A stretch of 16,343 nt of DNA from Comamonadaceae bacterium (GTDB taxonomy: Bacteria > Pseudomonadota > Gammaproteobacteria > Burkholderiales > Burkholderiaceae_C), in assembly GCA_947458415.1 (NCBI GenBank), contig CANGZG010000039.1:1-16343 (forward strand), given 5' to 3'. The translations under genes and the position numbers were made by a program. This document shows, in pieces, positions 6,112-14,934 of this stretch. The notes beneath the pieces are model-generated. The model worked only from the letters and a program-made list of their open reading frames with translations, did no database searches and had not been told where the DNA came from. Each line of letters opens with the position of its first letter. Within the stretch, counting starts at the first letter, position 1.

Positions 6112-8898
6112 ATGACCATCACAACGGTTGCCGAGTTTGCCAAGGAACTCAAAAAATCTCCCGACACGCTGCTTGAACAGCTGAAATCAGCGGGTGTCGC
6201 CAAGTCGTCATCCGCCGATCCGCTGACCGATGCAGACAAGCAAAAATTGCTGGGCTATTTGAAAGCCAGTCACGGGACAGACACGCCTGAGCGTAAAAAA
6301 ATCACGCTGGTGAAAAAATCCACGTCTGAAATCAAGCAAGCTGACGCCACGGGCAAAGCCCGCACGATTCAGGTCGAGGTTCGCAAAAAACGCACCTTCG
6401 TCAAGCGCGATGAAGCGGATGCAGGTGAAACAGATACCGCCACCGAGCAGCAGGCCCCTGTCGCAGCTATCCTTGACCAAGCCGAGTTGGCCAGGCGTGA
6501 AGAAGAAGCCAGACGCCAAGCCGAATTCATTCGCCGTCAAGAGGAAGAATTGGCTGAAAAGCGTCGTCTGCGCGAGGTCCAAGAAGCCAAAGAACGCGAA
6601 GCCTTGGCAGCCACCGATCAGTCTGCAACCAAAGACCAAGACCTGAGCGAAGCCAAGGCGGCCCAAGCCAAGGCCTTGGTCGAAGAGCGTGAAGCGGCAG
6701 CCAAAGCCAGTGCTGAAGAAGACGCTGCCCGCGCCAAAGATTTGGACTCACGTCGCCGGACCGCCTTGGCTGAAGCCGAAGCGATTCGCTCCATGATGAA
6801 CGCACCGAAGAAGGTGTTGGTGGCGAAAAAGCCGGTGGTTGAAAAAACCGAAACGCCTGACCCCAAAGCGATCAAAGGTACTTTGCACAAACCTGCTGCA
6901 GGCAGCACGGCGCCCGGTGCCCGACCCACGGGATCCACCACCAGCAAAGAAGGCCAAAAAGAAGTCAAAAGCGCCAAGCTGTCATCCAGTTGGGCTGACG
7001 AGCAAGCCAAGAAGAAAGAAATCAAAACCCGTGGCGACGCCAGTGGCGGTGTCGGTCGCAACAGTTGGCGCGGAGGCCCCCGTGGCAAGCGCGACCGCGA
7101 CCGCGAAGAGGCCCCGGTGCAATCGGCGCCTGCCGAAGCCCGTGTCATTGAAGTGCACGTGCCTGAAACCATCACTGTTGCCGAATTGGCGCACAAGATG
7201 GCGGTCAAGGCCTCTGAAGTCATCAAGCAATTGATGAAACTGGGTCAGATGGTCACCATCAACCAACCGCTGGACCAAGACACGGCCATGATCGTGGTGG
7301 AAGAAATGGGCCACAAAGCCATCATTGCCTCACTGGATGACCCAGAGGCATTCACCGAAGAGGAAGCATCTGCGCACCACGGTGAATCCCTCACACGGGC
7401 GCCTGTGGTGACCGTCATGGGTCACGTTGACCATGGCAAAACTTCTTTGCTCGACTACATCCGTCGCGCCAAGGTGGCTTCTGGTGAAGCCGGCGGCATC
7501 ACCCAGCACATTGGGGCCTACCACGTGGAAACACCTCGCGGCATGGTGTCATTCCTCGACACCCCCGGTCACGAGGCGTTTACCGCCATGCGCGCTCGCG
7601 GCGCACAAGCCACTGACATTGTGATTTTGGTGGTGGCTGCTGACGATGGTGTCATGCCGCAAACCAAAGAAGCGATCAAACACGCCAAAGCAGCTGGTGT
7701 GCCGATTGTGGTGGCGATCAACAAGATTGACAAACCCGATGCCAACACCGACCGTGTGAAAAGCGAATTGGTGGCCGAGGAAGTCATCCCTGAAGAGTTT
7801 GGTGGTGATGCACCGTTCGTGCCGGTCTCGGCCAAAACCGGTCAAGGCATCGACGAATTGCTCGAGCAAGTGTTGTTGCAAGCTGAAGTGCTCGAACTCA
7901 AAGCGCCGATCGATGCCATGGCCAAAGGTCTGGTCATTGAGGCCAGTTTGGACAAAGGCCGTGGTCCGGTAGCCACCATCTTGGTTCAATCGGGCACCTT
8001 GAAAACCGGTGATGTCGTGTTGGCAGGTCAAACCTATGGCCGTGTTCGCGCCATGCTGGATGAAAACGGCAAGCCCATCAAATCCGCAGGTCCTTCCATC
8101 CCGGTGGAAATCCAAGGTTTGACCGATGTGCCGCAGGCCGGGGACGAATTCATGGTGCTGTCGGATGAGCGCCGCGCCCGTGAAATTGCCACCTACCGTG
8201 CGGGTAAATTCCGCAACACCAAATTGGCGAAACAGCAAGCTGCCAAGTTAGAGAACATGTTCACCGACATGGCCTCTGGCGAAGTCAAAAACTTGCCCAT
8301 CATCATCAAGGCCGATGTGCAAGGCTCGCAAGAAGCTTTGGCGGCTTCATTGCTCAAACTCACCAACGAAGAAATTCGCGTGCAACTGGTGTATGGCGCG
8401 GTCGGCGGCATCAGCGAGTCGGATGTCAATTTGGCCATTGCCTCCAAAGCGGTCATCATTGGCTTTAACACCCGCGCAGACGCAGGGGCCCGCAAACTGG
8501 CCGAAAACAATGGCATCGAGATTCGTTACTACAACATCATCTATGACGCGGTAGACGAACTCAAGGCAGCCATGTCGGGCATGTTGACACCTGACAAAAA
8601 GGAAGAAGTCATTGGCATGGCCGAGATCCGTCAGGTGTTTCGCATCAGCAAAATTGGTTCGATCGCGGGCTGCATGGTCACCAACGGTGTCATTCGTCGC
8701 AATGCACGTTTGCGTTTGTTGCGCGACAACGTGGTGGTGTTCACCGGCGAACTCGAGAGCCTCAAGCGCTTCAAAGACGACGTGCGAGAGGTCAAAGAAA
8801 GTTTCGAGTGTGGTTTGAACCTCAAGGGTTACAACGACATCCAAGAAGGCGATCAACTTGAATTCTTTGAGATCAAGGAAATCGCCAGAACGATTTGA
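6112..8898 (+). CDS. infB: Translation initiation factor IF-2
   Basis: IF-2 is the GTPase that brings initiator fMet-tRNA to the 30S subunit and promotes subunit joining. The protein has 928 residues. An IF2_N helical module is at 1-50. A long charged Ala/Glu/Lys/Arg region follows at about 120-240, probably helical or coiled coil, then a Gly/Arg-rich linker near 310-335. A second IF2_N module starts at about 345 (VHVPETITVAEL). The G domain has G1 GHVDHGKT at 437-444, G3 DTPGH at 483-487 and G4 NKID at 537-540. Domains II, III and the C-terminal fMet-tRNA-binding domain complete it. GAGGA at 6098-6102, nine to ten bases from the ATG, supports the start. E. coli also makes shorter IF-2 forms from internal starts; I see no convincing internal ribosome binding site here. 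Confidence 0.98.
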   Translation: MTITTVAEFAKELKKSPDTLLEQLKSAGVAKSSSADPLTDADKQKLLGYLKASHGTDTPERKKITLVKKSTSEIKQADATGKARTIQVEVRKKRTFVKRDEADAGETDTATEQQAPVAAILDQAELARREEEARRQAEFIRRQEEELAEKRRLREVQEAKEREALAATDQSATKDQDLSEAKAAQAKALVEEREAAAKASAEEDAARAKDLDSRRRTALAEAEAIRSMMNAPKKVLVAKKPVVEKTETPDPKAIKGTLHKPAAGSTAPGARPTGSTTSKEGQKEVKSAKLSSSWADEQAKKKEIKTRGDASGGVGRNSWRGGPRGKRDRDREEAPVQSAPAEARVIEVHVPETITVAELAHKMAVKASEVIKQLMKLGQMVTINQPLDQDTAMIVVEEMGHKAIIASLDDPEAFTEEEASAHHGESLTRAPVVTVMGHVDHGKTSLLDYIRRAKVASGEAGGITQHIGAYHVETPRGMVSFLDTPGHEAFTAMRARGAQATDIVILVVAADDGVMPQTKEAIKHAKAAGVPIVVAINKIDKPDANTDRVKSELVAEEVIPEEFGGDAPFVPVSAKTGQGIDELLEQVLLQAEVLELKAPIDAMAKGLVIEASLDKGRGPVATILVQSGTLKTGDVVLAGQTYGRVRAMLDENGKPIKSAGPSIPVEIQGLTDVPQAGDEFMVLSDERRAREIATYRAGKFRNTKLAKQQAAKLENMFTDMASGEVKNLPIIIKADVQGSQEALAASLLKLTNEEIRVQLVYGAVGGISESDVNLAIASKAVIIGFNTRADAGARKLAENNGIEIRYYNIIYDAVDELKAAMSGMLTPDKKEEVIGMAEIRQVFRISKIGSIAGCMVTNGVIRRNARLRLLRDNVVVFTGELESLKRFKDDVREVKESFECGLNLKGYNDIQEGDQLEFFEIKEIARTI

Positions 8899-8907
8899 CA
8901 ACCCTGC

Positions 8908-9279
8908 ATGCCAGCCAAGAAGTCGTCCACACCCCATCGCGGTTTTCGCGTCGCGGACCAGATCCAACGCGATCTGGCCGAGTTGATTCGCGAACTCAAA
9001 GACCCGCGTTTGGGCATGGTCACCATCCAGTCGGTGGATGTGACCCCCGACTATGCGCACGCCAAAGTGTTTTTCAGCGTGTTGGTCGGCGACCCCGAAG
9101 CATGTGCCGAAGGATTGAACCAAGCCGCAGGATTTTTGCGCAATGGTTTGTTCAAACGTTTGCATATTCACACCGTGCCCACTTTGCATTTTCAATACGA
9201 CCGCACCCCTGAACGCGCCGCTGACATGAACGCATTGATTGCTCGTGCAGTGGCTTCTCGCGCCAAAGAAACCGATTGA
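8908..9279 (+). CDS. rbfA: 30S ribosome-binding factor RbfA
   Basis: RbfA is a small KH-like protein that binds immature 30S subunits and helps process the 5' end of 16S rRNA, especially in the cold. The protein has 123 residues, within the family range. Conserved parts are the start RVADQIQRDLAELI (14-27), the DPRLGMVTI strand region (32-40), the VTPDYAHAKVF segment and, near the end, the PTLHFQYDRT motif. The ATG at 8908 lies nine bases after the infB stop. No clear Shine-Dalgarno sequence precedes it, so re-initiation after infB is plausible. The nusA-infB-rbfA-truB order is the standard one. Confidence 0.96.
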   Translation: MPAKKSSTPHRGFRVADQIQRDLAELIRELKDPRLGMVTIQSVDVTPDYAHAKVFFSVLVGDPEACAEGLNQAAGFLRNGLFKRLHIHTVPTLHFQYDRTPERAADMNALIARAVASRAKETD

Positions 9280-9281
9280 CC

Positions 9282-10232
9282 ATGAACTCGCCACGCACAC
9301 GGGTGCAACGGCGTCCCGTGCATGGGGTGTTGTTGCTCGATAAACCGCTGGGACTCTCCAGCAACCAGGCTTTGCAAAAGGCCAAATGGTTGCTGCGGGC
9401 TGAAAAGGCGGGCCACACAGGCACCTTGGACCCTTTGGCCTCAGGCGTGCTGCCCTTGTGTTTTGGCGCCGCAACCAAGTTCAGCCAATTGCATTTGGAT
9501 GCAGACAAAACCTATGAAGCCGTCTTGCGTTTGGGACAGCGCACCCGTACCGCTGATGCAGAGGGTGAAGTGATCGCCGAATCGGTGGTCGATTTCTCGC
9601 CCGAAAAATTGCAGCAAGTGCAAGCCTTGTTCACTGGCGAGTTGATGCAATTGCCCCCCATGCACAGCGCGTTGAAAAAAGACGGCAAGGCGTTGTACGA
9701 ATACGCGCGCGAAGGTTTGGAGGTCGATCGCCAACCCAGACATGTGACGATTCATGCGTTGACCTTGCATGAACTGCCCCCGAAGGACGGCGTGAGAAGC
9801 ATTGCCTTGCGCACCCAATGCAGCAAAGGCACTTACATCCGCACCTTGGGCGAAGACATTGGCAATGCATTGGGTTGTGGCGCGTTTTTATCGTCACTCC
9901 GACGTGTGCAAAGCGGCCGGTTCGACGCCAAAGACTGCGTCAGTTTGACGGATTTAGAGAGCTGGCCTGAAGACCAACGCCACGCGGCTTTGTTGCCGGT
10001 GGACGCCTTGCTGGACAGTCACCAAGCCATCACATTGCCAAGCGAAGATGCAGGGCGTTTTTTAAGCGGGTTGCGCCGCCGTGGCGACTGGCCGGACCAC
10101 GCCCAAGTGGCTGTGTACGGCCGCAACCCACATTCATTGCTTGGTACCGCCCATGTGCGCGCCGGAGAGTTGATTCCGGAGCGTTTACTCAATCCCCAAG
10201 AAATCCAATCCTTACTCGAGAGTGCTGCATGA
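9282..10232 (+). CDS. truB: tRNA pseudouridine-55 synthase TruB
   Basis: TruB isomerises U55 in the T-loop of nearly all tRNAs to pseudouridine and also acts as a tRNA chaperone. The protein has 316 residues from the ATG at 9282. A TTG at 9276 overlapping the rbfA stop would add two residues and is less likely. The catalytic motif HTGTLDPLASGVLP is at 45-58 with the active-site Asp at 50. Other conserved parts are KTYEAVLRLG (about 75-84), the LPPMHSALKKDGK segment, and CSKGTYIRTLGEDIG. A C-terminal extension from about residue 250 is consistent with a PUA-like domain. The gene is two bases after rbfA and overlaps typA by four bases (ATGA). Confidence 0.96.
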   Translation: MNSPRTRVQRRPVHGVLLLDKPLGLSSNQALQKAKWLLRAEKAGHTGTLDPLASGVLPLCFGAATKFSQLHLDADKTYEAVLRLGQRTRTADAEGEVIAESVVDFSPEKLQQVQALFTGELMQLPPMHSALKKDGKALYEYAREGLEVDRQPRHVTIHALTLHELPPKDGVRSIALRTQCSKGTYIRTLGEDIGNALGCGAFLSSLRRVQSGRFDAKDCVSLTDLESWPEDQRHAALLPVDALLDSHQAITLPSEDAGRFLSGLRRRGDWPDHAQVAVYGRNPHSLLGTAHVRAGELIPERLLNPQEIQSLLESAA

Positions 10233-12055
10233 CTTTACAAATTCGAAACATTGCCATCATTGCCCACGTTGACCACGGTAAAACCACCATGGTGGACCAA
10301 TTGCTGCGCCAGTCCGGCACCTTTGCCGAACACGAAAAAGTGGTGGACACCGTGATGGACAACAACGCGATTGAACGCGAGCGTGGCATCACCATCCTGG
10401 CAAAAAACTGCGCGGTCAGTTGGAGTGGCACACACATCAATATTGTGGACACACCCGGACACGCGGACTTTGGTGGTGAGGTAGAACGCGCCTTGTCCAT
10501 GGTCGATGGCGTGGTGCTGCTGATTGACGCGCAAGAAGGTCCCATGCCGCAAACCCGCTTCGTGACCAAAAAGGCATTGGCTTTGGGATTGAAGCCGATT
10601 GTGGTGGTGAACAAAGTCGACAAACCTGGTTCGCGTCCCAGCGTGGTGATCAACCAAGCGTTTGAGTTGTTCGACAAACTCGGTGCGAATGACGAGCAGT
10701 TGGACTTTCCTGTGGTTTACGCTTCGGGCATCAACGGTTGGTCGTCGTTGGTGGAAGGTGAGCAAGGCGAGCAATGGGGCCCGGACATGTCCGCATTGTT
10801 TGAAACCATTTTGAAACACGTGCCGCCGCAACAAGGTGACCCTGACGCGCCATTGCAATTGCAAATTTCGGCCCTGGACTTTTCTACCTTTGTGGGTCGC
10901 ATTGGCGTGGGTCGCATCAGTGCAGGCACCATCAAACCCGGCATGGATGTGCTGGTGATGGCAGGCGAAGAAGGCGCGCCTGTCAAAGGGCGTGTCAACC
11001 AAGTGCTGAAGTTCCAAGGCCTGGACCGCATTCAAGCCACGCAAGCCGGACCGGGGGACATTGTGCTGATCAACGGCATCAACGAGATTGGCATTGGCGT
11101 GACAGTGACCGACCCGCTCAACCCCAAACCCTTGCCCATGCTCAAGGTGGATGAGCCCACCCTCACCATGAACTTCTGCGTGAACACGTCGCCATTGGCA
11201 GGGCGCGAAGGCAAGTACGTGACCAGTCGCCAAATTTGGGACCGTTTGCAAAAAGAACTGCAAGCCAACGTGGCATTGCGGGTCAAAGAAACCGATGAAG
11301 ACGGTGTGTTTGAGGTGTCAGGACGCGGTGAATTGCACTTGACCATCTTGTTGGAAAACATGCGCCGCGAAGGCTATGCGCTGGCAGTGTCGAAACCTCG
11401 GGTCGTGTATCGCGAGATCGACGGTGAGCGCTGCGAACCCATCGAATTGGTCACCGCCGACATTGAAGAACAGCACCAAGGTGGCGTGATGCAAGCCTTG
11501 GGCGAGCGCAAAGGAGACTTGGTGAACATGGAGCCAGATGGCCGCGGCCGCGTGCGTTTGGAATACCGCATCCCTGCGCGGGGCTTGATTGGCTTCACCA
11601 CCGAATTTTTGAACTTGACCCGCGGGTCCGGTTTGATCTCGAATATTTTTGACCGTTATGAAGCCCACAAGGGTGAGATTGGTGGTCGCAAAAACGGCGT
11701 GTTGATTTCGATGGACGATGGTGAAATTTTCACTTACGCCTTGGGCAAACTCGACGACCGTGGCCGCATGTTCGTCAAGCCTAATGATCCGGTGTATGAA
11801 GGCATGATCGTCGGCATACACAGCCGCGACAACGACTTGGTCGTGAACGCCACGCGCACCAAGCAATTGACCAATTTCCGTGTGTCTGGCAAAGAAGATG
11901 CGATCAAAATCACCCCGCCGATCCAATGCACATTGGAATACGGAGTGCAATTCATTGAAGACGATGAATTGGTTGAGATCACGCCCAAGAGCGTGCGACT
12001 GCGCAAGCGTCATTTGAAGGAACACGAACGCAAGCGCGCCAGCCGCGAAGCCTGA
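10229..12055 (+). CDS. typA: Ribosome-associated translational GTPase TypA/BipA
   Basis: TypA/BipA is an EF-G-like GTPase that acts in 50S assembly and in stress and cold responses. The protein has 608 residues, almost exactly the usual length. The G domain has G1 AHVDHGKT at 12-19, G2 RGIT at 52-55, G3 DTPGH at 74-78 and G4 NKVD at 128-131. An EF-Tu-like domain 2, EF-G-like domains III and V and the family-specific basic C-terminal domain (ending KRHLKEHERKRASRE) follow. The phrase GRGELHLTILLENMRREG is characteristic of TypA and separates it from LepA and EF-G. The start codon overlaps the truB stop. In E. coli the truB neighbour is rpsO-pnp instead, but truB-typA is, to my knowledge, common in beta-proteobacteria. 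Confidence 0.97.
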   Translation: MTLQIRNIAIIAHVDHGKTTMVDQLLRQSGTFAEHEKVVDTVMDNNAIERERGITILAKNCAVSWSGTHINIVDTPGHADFGGEVERALSMVDGVVLLIDAQEGPMPQTRFVTKKALALGLKPIVVVNKVDKPGSRPSVVINQAFELFDKLGANDEQLDFPVVYASGINGWSSLVEGEQGEQWGPDMSALFETILKHVPPQQGDPDAPLQLQISALDFSTFVGRIGVGRISAGTIKPGMDVLVMAGEEGAPVKGRVNQVLKFQGLDRIQATQAGPGDIVLINGINEIGIGVTVTDPLNPKPLPMLKVDEPTLTMNFCVNTSPLAGREGKYVTSRQIWDRLQKELQANVALRVKETDEDGVFEVSGRGELHLTILLENMRREGYALAVSKPRVVYREIDGERCEPIELVTADIEEQHQGGVMQALGERKGDLVNMEPDGRGRVRLEYRIPARGLIGFTTEFLNLTRGSGLISNIFDRYEAHKGEIGGRKNGVLISMDDGEIFTYALGKLDDRGRMFVKPNDPVYEGMIVGIHSRDNDLVVNATRTKQLTNFRVSGKEDAIKITPPIQCTLEYGVQFIEDDELVEITPKSVRLRKRHLKEHERKRASREA

Positions 12056-12064
12056 CCACCCGAC

Positions 12065-12964
12065 ATGTCACTGACCCGTTTTCAGCCCGGTCACGCGCAG
12101 TCCGTGGCGTTGATGATGTTGGCCACTTTGTTGTGGTCGATCGCAGGGGTGGTCTCTCGTCAAATCACGCAAGCCCAAGGGTTTGAGGTGACGTTTTGGC
12201 GCAGTTTTTTCACTGCGCTGAGTTTGGCCATCGGTTTGACTGTGGCAACCCGGGGACGTGTTTGGCGTCTGAGTGAGTTTCGCTCTGCCACATTGTGGAT
12301 TTCGGGCGTGTGTTGGTCGGTCATGTTCACCGCTTTCATGTTGGCCTTGACCATGACCACGGTGGCCAATGTGTTGATCACCTTGTCATTGGGGCCTTTG
12401 TTCACTGCTTTGTTGCATCGATTGCTGGGCGGTCAACCGTTGACGAGACAAACTTGGTGGGCAATTGCGCTGGCAGCCATCGGCATTGGCTACATGTTTG
12501 TGTCACAAGTGCAGTTGGATGACGGTCATCATCTCAAAGGCATGTTGATTGCAGTGTGTGTTCCTCTCGCAGGCTCTGTTCAATGGAATGTCATGAAGAC
12601 GCGCCAAGTGTCTGCTGAGCAACAAAACATGTTGCCTGCCATTTTCATTGGCGCCGTCATTTCATGCGTGGTGACATTGCCACCGGCGATGCCATTCAAC
12701 GCCAATATCACCGACATGCAGTGGTTGGCCTTGCTCGGCGTGTTTCAGTTGGCACTGCCTTGTTCGTTGGCCGTGTGGAGTTCACGCATGCTCAAACCCC
12801 ATGAAGTGGCGATGCTGGCTTTGCTCGAAGTGATATTTGGCATCACTTGGGCATGGTGGGGCGCCCAAGAAGCACCCTCTGACAGCGTCATGATGGGTGG
12901 CGGTTTGGTATTGCTTGCTTTGGCAAGCAATGAATATTTTTCTTGGAGACAACGCCGTGGCTGA
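12065..12964 (+). CDS. EamA/DMT-family transporter
   Basis: This is a 299-residue integral membrane protein of the drug/metabolite transporter superfamily with two EamA halves. About ten hydrophobic segments can be read, at roughly 13-33, 44-62, 76-96, 99-119, 130-148, 159-175, 190-206, 219-239, 247-264 and 273-290. The first half has the typical LLWSIAGVVSR start and the WRSFF helix (45-49). The second half shows the family pattern with ALLEVIFGITWAWW at 252-265. Members export amino acids, metabolites or drugs; the substrate cannot be told from sequence. It starts nine bases after typA without a visible Shine-Dalgarno sequence, and its last bases overlap the next gene. Confidence 0.88.
   Translation: MSLTRFQPGHAQSVALMMLATLLWSIAGVVSRQITQAQGFEVTFWRSFFTALSLAIGLTVATRGRVWRLSEFRSATLWISGVCWSVMFTAFMLALTMTTVANVLITLSLGPLFTALLHRLLGGQPLTRQTWWAIALAAIGIGYMFVSQVQLDDGHHLKGMLIAVCVPLAGSVQWNVMKTRQVSAEQQNMLPAIFIGAVISCVVTLPPAMPFNANITDMQWLALLGVFQLALPCSLAVWSSRMLKPHEVAMLALLEVIFGITWAWWGAQEAPSDSVMMGGGLVLLALASNEYFSWRQRRG
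12945..12948 (+). promoter_or_regulatory. Ribosome binding site deciding the start of the acyl-CoA hydrolase gene
   Basis: GGAG lies eight bases before a GTG at 12957, inside the end of the transporter gene. Upstream in-frame starts (GTG 12897, ATG 12930) lack such a site and would add residues unlike the family. Confidence 0.65.
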
Positions 12965-14105
12965 TCCAACACCGTCTTTTGAAATCGACAGCGGCGACGT
13001 ACTGGCCCAAGTCAAAGGCCATGTAGGTATGTTGACTTTGAATCGGGCCAAAGCGTTGAACGCCTTGTCTTTGCCAATGGTCAGAGACATCACACGCGCA
13101 CTGCTGGCTTGGCAATCTGACGACAACGTGACATTGGTGGCCATGCGCGGCATGGGTAAAACCCAAGCCTTTGGCGCGTTTTGTGCGGGGGGCGACATTC
13201 GGTTTTTTCACCAAGCGGCCTTGGCTGGTGACCCGCGGTTGGAAGATTTTTTCACGGAAGAATACCAACTGAACCATTTGATTCACCTCTACGCCAAACC
13301 ATGTTGGGTGTTCATGGATGGCGTGGTCATGGGGGGAGGCATGGGGTTGGCGCAAGGTGCTTCTTTGCGGATTGCGACTGAACACACCAAAATGGCCATG
13401 CCTGAAACCCTGATTGGTTTATTTCCAGACGTGGGAGGCGGTTACTTCCTCAGCCGTTGCTCCGGTTTCTTGGGCGAGTACTTGGGGCTGACAGGTCAGG
13501 TGCTGAATGGCGCACAAGCCGTGTATGCAGGCTTGGCCGATGTGCTTTGCCCGAGTGAAGAATTGCCGTCTTTGTGGGAACAACTGCCTCAGATCGCGGC
13601 GGATGACTTGCCAACGGCCATGAGTGTCGTTTGTCAACCTTACCAAGCAGCGACACTGTCTGCCAAACAGACCACGCCTGCATGGTGGAATGAATCACTC
13701 AACAATGTGTTCGGCCTTGAACAGTTGTCTGACACCTTGGCCGCGCTCTCACAACGACATGACGACGCCTCGTTGGCGGCATTGCAGGCGCTCAACAAAC
13801 GTTCGCCATTGATGCTCGCGGTGACATGGTCTCAAATTCGAAGGGCCAGACACATGGGGTTGGCCGATGAATTGCGCATGGAGCGCAACATGGTCAGGCA
13901 CTGTTTCCATCCCCTGCATTTGGGACAGAGACCGGCGGGCAGCGAAACCGTCGAAGGCATTCGTGCCTTGGCGATTGACAAAGACCATGCCCCACGTTGG
14001 TCTGCAAATTCGGTCAATGACATCAGCCATGACATGGTCGGGCCTTTTTTTGACAGCCCGTGGCCAGCGCATGCCCATCCGCTCAAAGCGCTGTCTGAGG
14101 GTTAA
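12957..14105 (+). CDS. Enoyl-CoA hydratase/isomerase family protein, 3-hydroxyisobutyryl-CoA hydrolase type
   Basis: The protein has 382 residues from GTG 12957 and belongs to the crotonase superfamily, in the long form typical of 3-hydroxyisobutyryl-CoA hydrolase, which releases 3-hydroxyisobutyrate from its CoA ester in valine breakdown. The oxyanion/CoA motif FCAGGDIR is at 75-82 and the Gly-rich DGVVMGGGMG at 121-130. Then MPETLIGLFPDVGGGYF (148-164) gives E150 and D158, eight apart, matching the catalytic pair of mammalian HIBCH. The C-terminal half, rich in helices, is the ECH_2-type extension absent from short enoyl-CoA hydratases. The gene overlaps the transporter stop by eight bases. 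No other valine-degradation gene is nearby, so the exact acyl-CoA substrate is open; a related short-chain hydroxyacyl-CoA hydrolase is the main alternative. Confidence 0.85.
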   Translation: MADPTPSFEIDSGDVLAQVKGHVGMLTLNRAKALNALSLPMVRDITRALLAWQSDDNVTLVAMRGMGKTQAFGAFCAGGDIRFFHQAALAGDPRLEDFFTEEYQLNHLIHLYAKPCWVFMDGVVMGGGMGLAQGASLRIATEHTKMAMPETLIGLFPDVGGGYFLSRCSGFLGEYLGLTGQVLNGAQAVYAGLADVLCPSEELPSLWEQLPQIAADDLPTAMSVVCQPYQAATLSAKQTTPAWWNESLNNVFGLEQLSDTLAALSQRHDDASLAALQALNKRSPLMLAVTWSQIRRARHMGLADELRMERNMVRHCFHPLHLGQRPAGSETVEGIRALAIDKDHAPRWSANSVNDISHDMVGPFFDSPWPAHAHPLKALSEG

Positions 14106-14133
14106 AGATGTCGCCTTGCCAACACCCTGACCC

Positions 14134-14139
14134 AGGAGG
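14134..14139 (+). promoter_or_regulatory. Strong ribosome binding site of the rlmB gene
   Basis: AGGAGG is the best Shine-Dalgarno sequence in the window. Two consecutive ATG codons follow, at 14143 and 14146, three and six bases away. The second has the more usual spacing. The preceding 37-base spacer shows no hairpin or convincing promoter. Confidence 0.75.
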
Positions 14140-14145
14140 TCCATG

Positions 14146-14934
14146 ATGGCCACCAGCCCCAAAATTTTGTTTGGTTTCCATGCGGTTGGCGTGCGTTTGA
14201 AAACCACACCGTCTTCGGTGATTGAAGTTTTTTTTGACCCGACAAGGCGGGACGCTCGGATGCGGCAATTTCAAGACCGCGCCAAAGAAGCCGGTGTGAA
14301 ATTGGTCGAGGCCGATGGCATGCGATTGGCACAACTGGCAGGCAACCACGGACACCAAGGTGTGGTGGCCAGGGTGCATGCGATTGACATTGCTCGTTCA
14401 TTGGATGAATGTCTGGAGGCCTTGCCTGAAGACCAAGCTGCGTTGATCTTGGTGCTTGACGGCATCACCGACCCGCATAACTTGGGCGCTTGCTTGCGGG
14501 TGGCAGATGGCGCGGGCGTGCATGCCGTGATCGCGCCCAAGGACCACGCGGTGGGTATCAACGCCACTGTTGCCAAGGTGGCCAGTGGTGCGGCGGAAAC
14601 CGTGCCTTATTTCATGGTGACCAATCTGGCAAGAACGCTCAATGAATTGAAAGAACGCAATATTTGGGTCACCGGCACCAGCGATGACGCGACTCAAACC
14701 TTGTATGACGTTGACTTAAAAGCACCAACCGCATGGGTGTTGGGTGCCGAAGGCAGTGGTTTGCGCCAACTGACCCGCAAAACTTGTGACCAATTGGTGT
14801 CGATTCCCATGGCCGGTGGCGTTGAGAGTTTGAATGTTTCTGTGGCCAGTGGCATTTGTTTGTATGAAACGGTCAGGCAGCGAAAAGCCCATGCCGTACC
14901 CCAAAACACCATCCCACCTAGAATCGTGGGCTGA
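14146..14934 (+). CDS. rlmB: 23S rRNA (guanosine-2'-O-)-methyltransferase RlmB (TrmH/SpoU family)
   Basis: RlmB methylates the 2'-hydroxyl of G2251 in the P-loop of 23S rRNA, using S-adenosylmethionine. The protein has 262 residues (263 if the ATG at 14143 is used), slightly longer than E. coli RlmB. The N-terminal RNA-binding domain (about 7-80) begins with the typical KILFGFHAV. The SPOUT catalytic domain has motif 1 DPHNLGACLR at 109-118, motif 2 GAEGSGLRQLT at 200-210 and motif 3 IPMAGGVESLNVSVA at 220-234, which forms the knotted cofactor site. The VASGAAE segment (145-151) is typical of RlmB. Another TrmH-family specificity cannot be excluded. Its stop overlaps the next start (TGATG). 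Confidence 0.92.
   Translation: MATSPKILFGFHAVGVRLKTTPSSVIEVFFDPTRRDARMRQFQDRAKEAGVKLVEADGMRLAQLAGNHGHQGVVARVHAIDIARSLDECLEALPEDQAALILVLDGITDPHNLGACLRVADGAGVHAVIAPKDHAVGINATVAKVASGAAETVPYFMVTNLARTLNELKERNIWVTGTSDDATQTLYDVDLKAPTAWVLGAEGSGLRQLTRKTCDQLVSIPMAGGVESLNVSVASGICLYETVRQRKAHAVPQNTIPPRIVG

Noticed and set aside
8347..9474. A 375-codon minus-strand open frame across infB, rbfA and truB
   Set aside because: It crosses three well-supported genes and its composition (many His, Cys, Gln) is that of an antisense shadow.
10235..11263. A 342-codon minus-strand open frame opposite typA
   Set aside because: It is His/Gln/Val-rich with no family features, opposite a conserved GTPase gene.
14040..14059. 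A short inverted repeat with a T run near the end of the hydrolase gene
   Set aside because: Only about five base pairs, with the T run inside the loop instead of after the stem; it is not a terminator.
14228..14235. A run of eight T residues in rlmB that might slip or phase-vary
   Set aside because: The frame is intact and encodes Val-Phe-Phe in a normal RlmB position; similar T runs occur elsewhere in the window without meaning.
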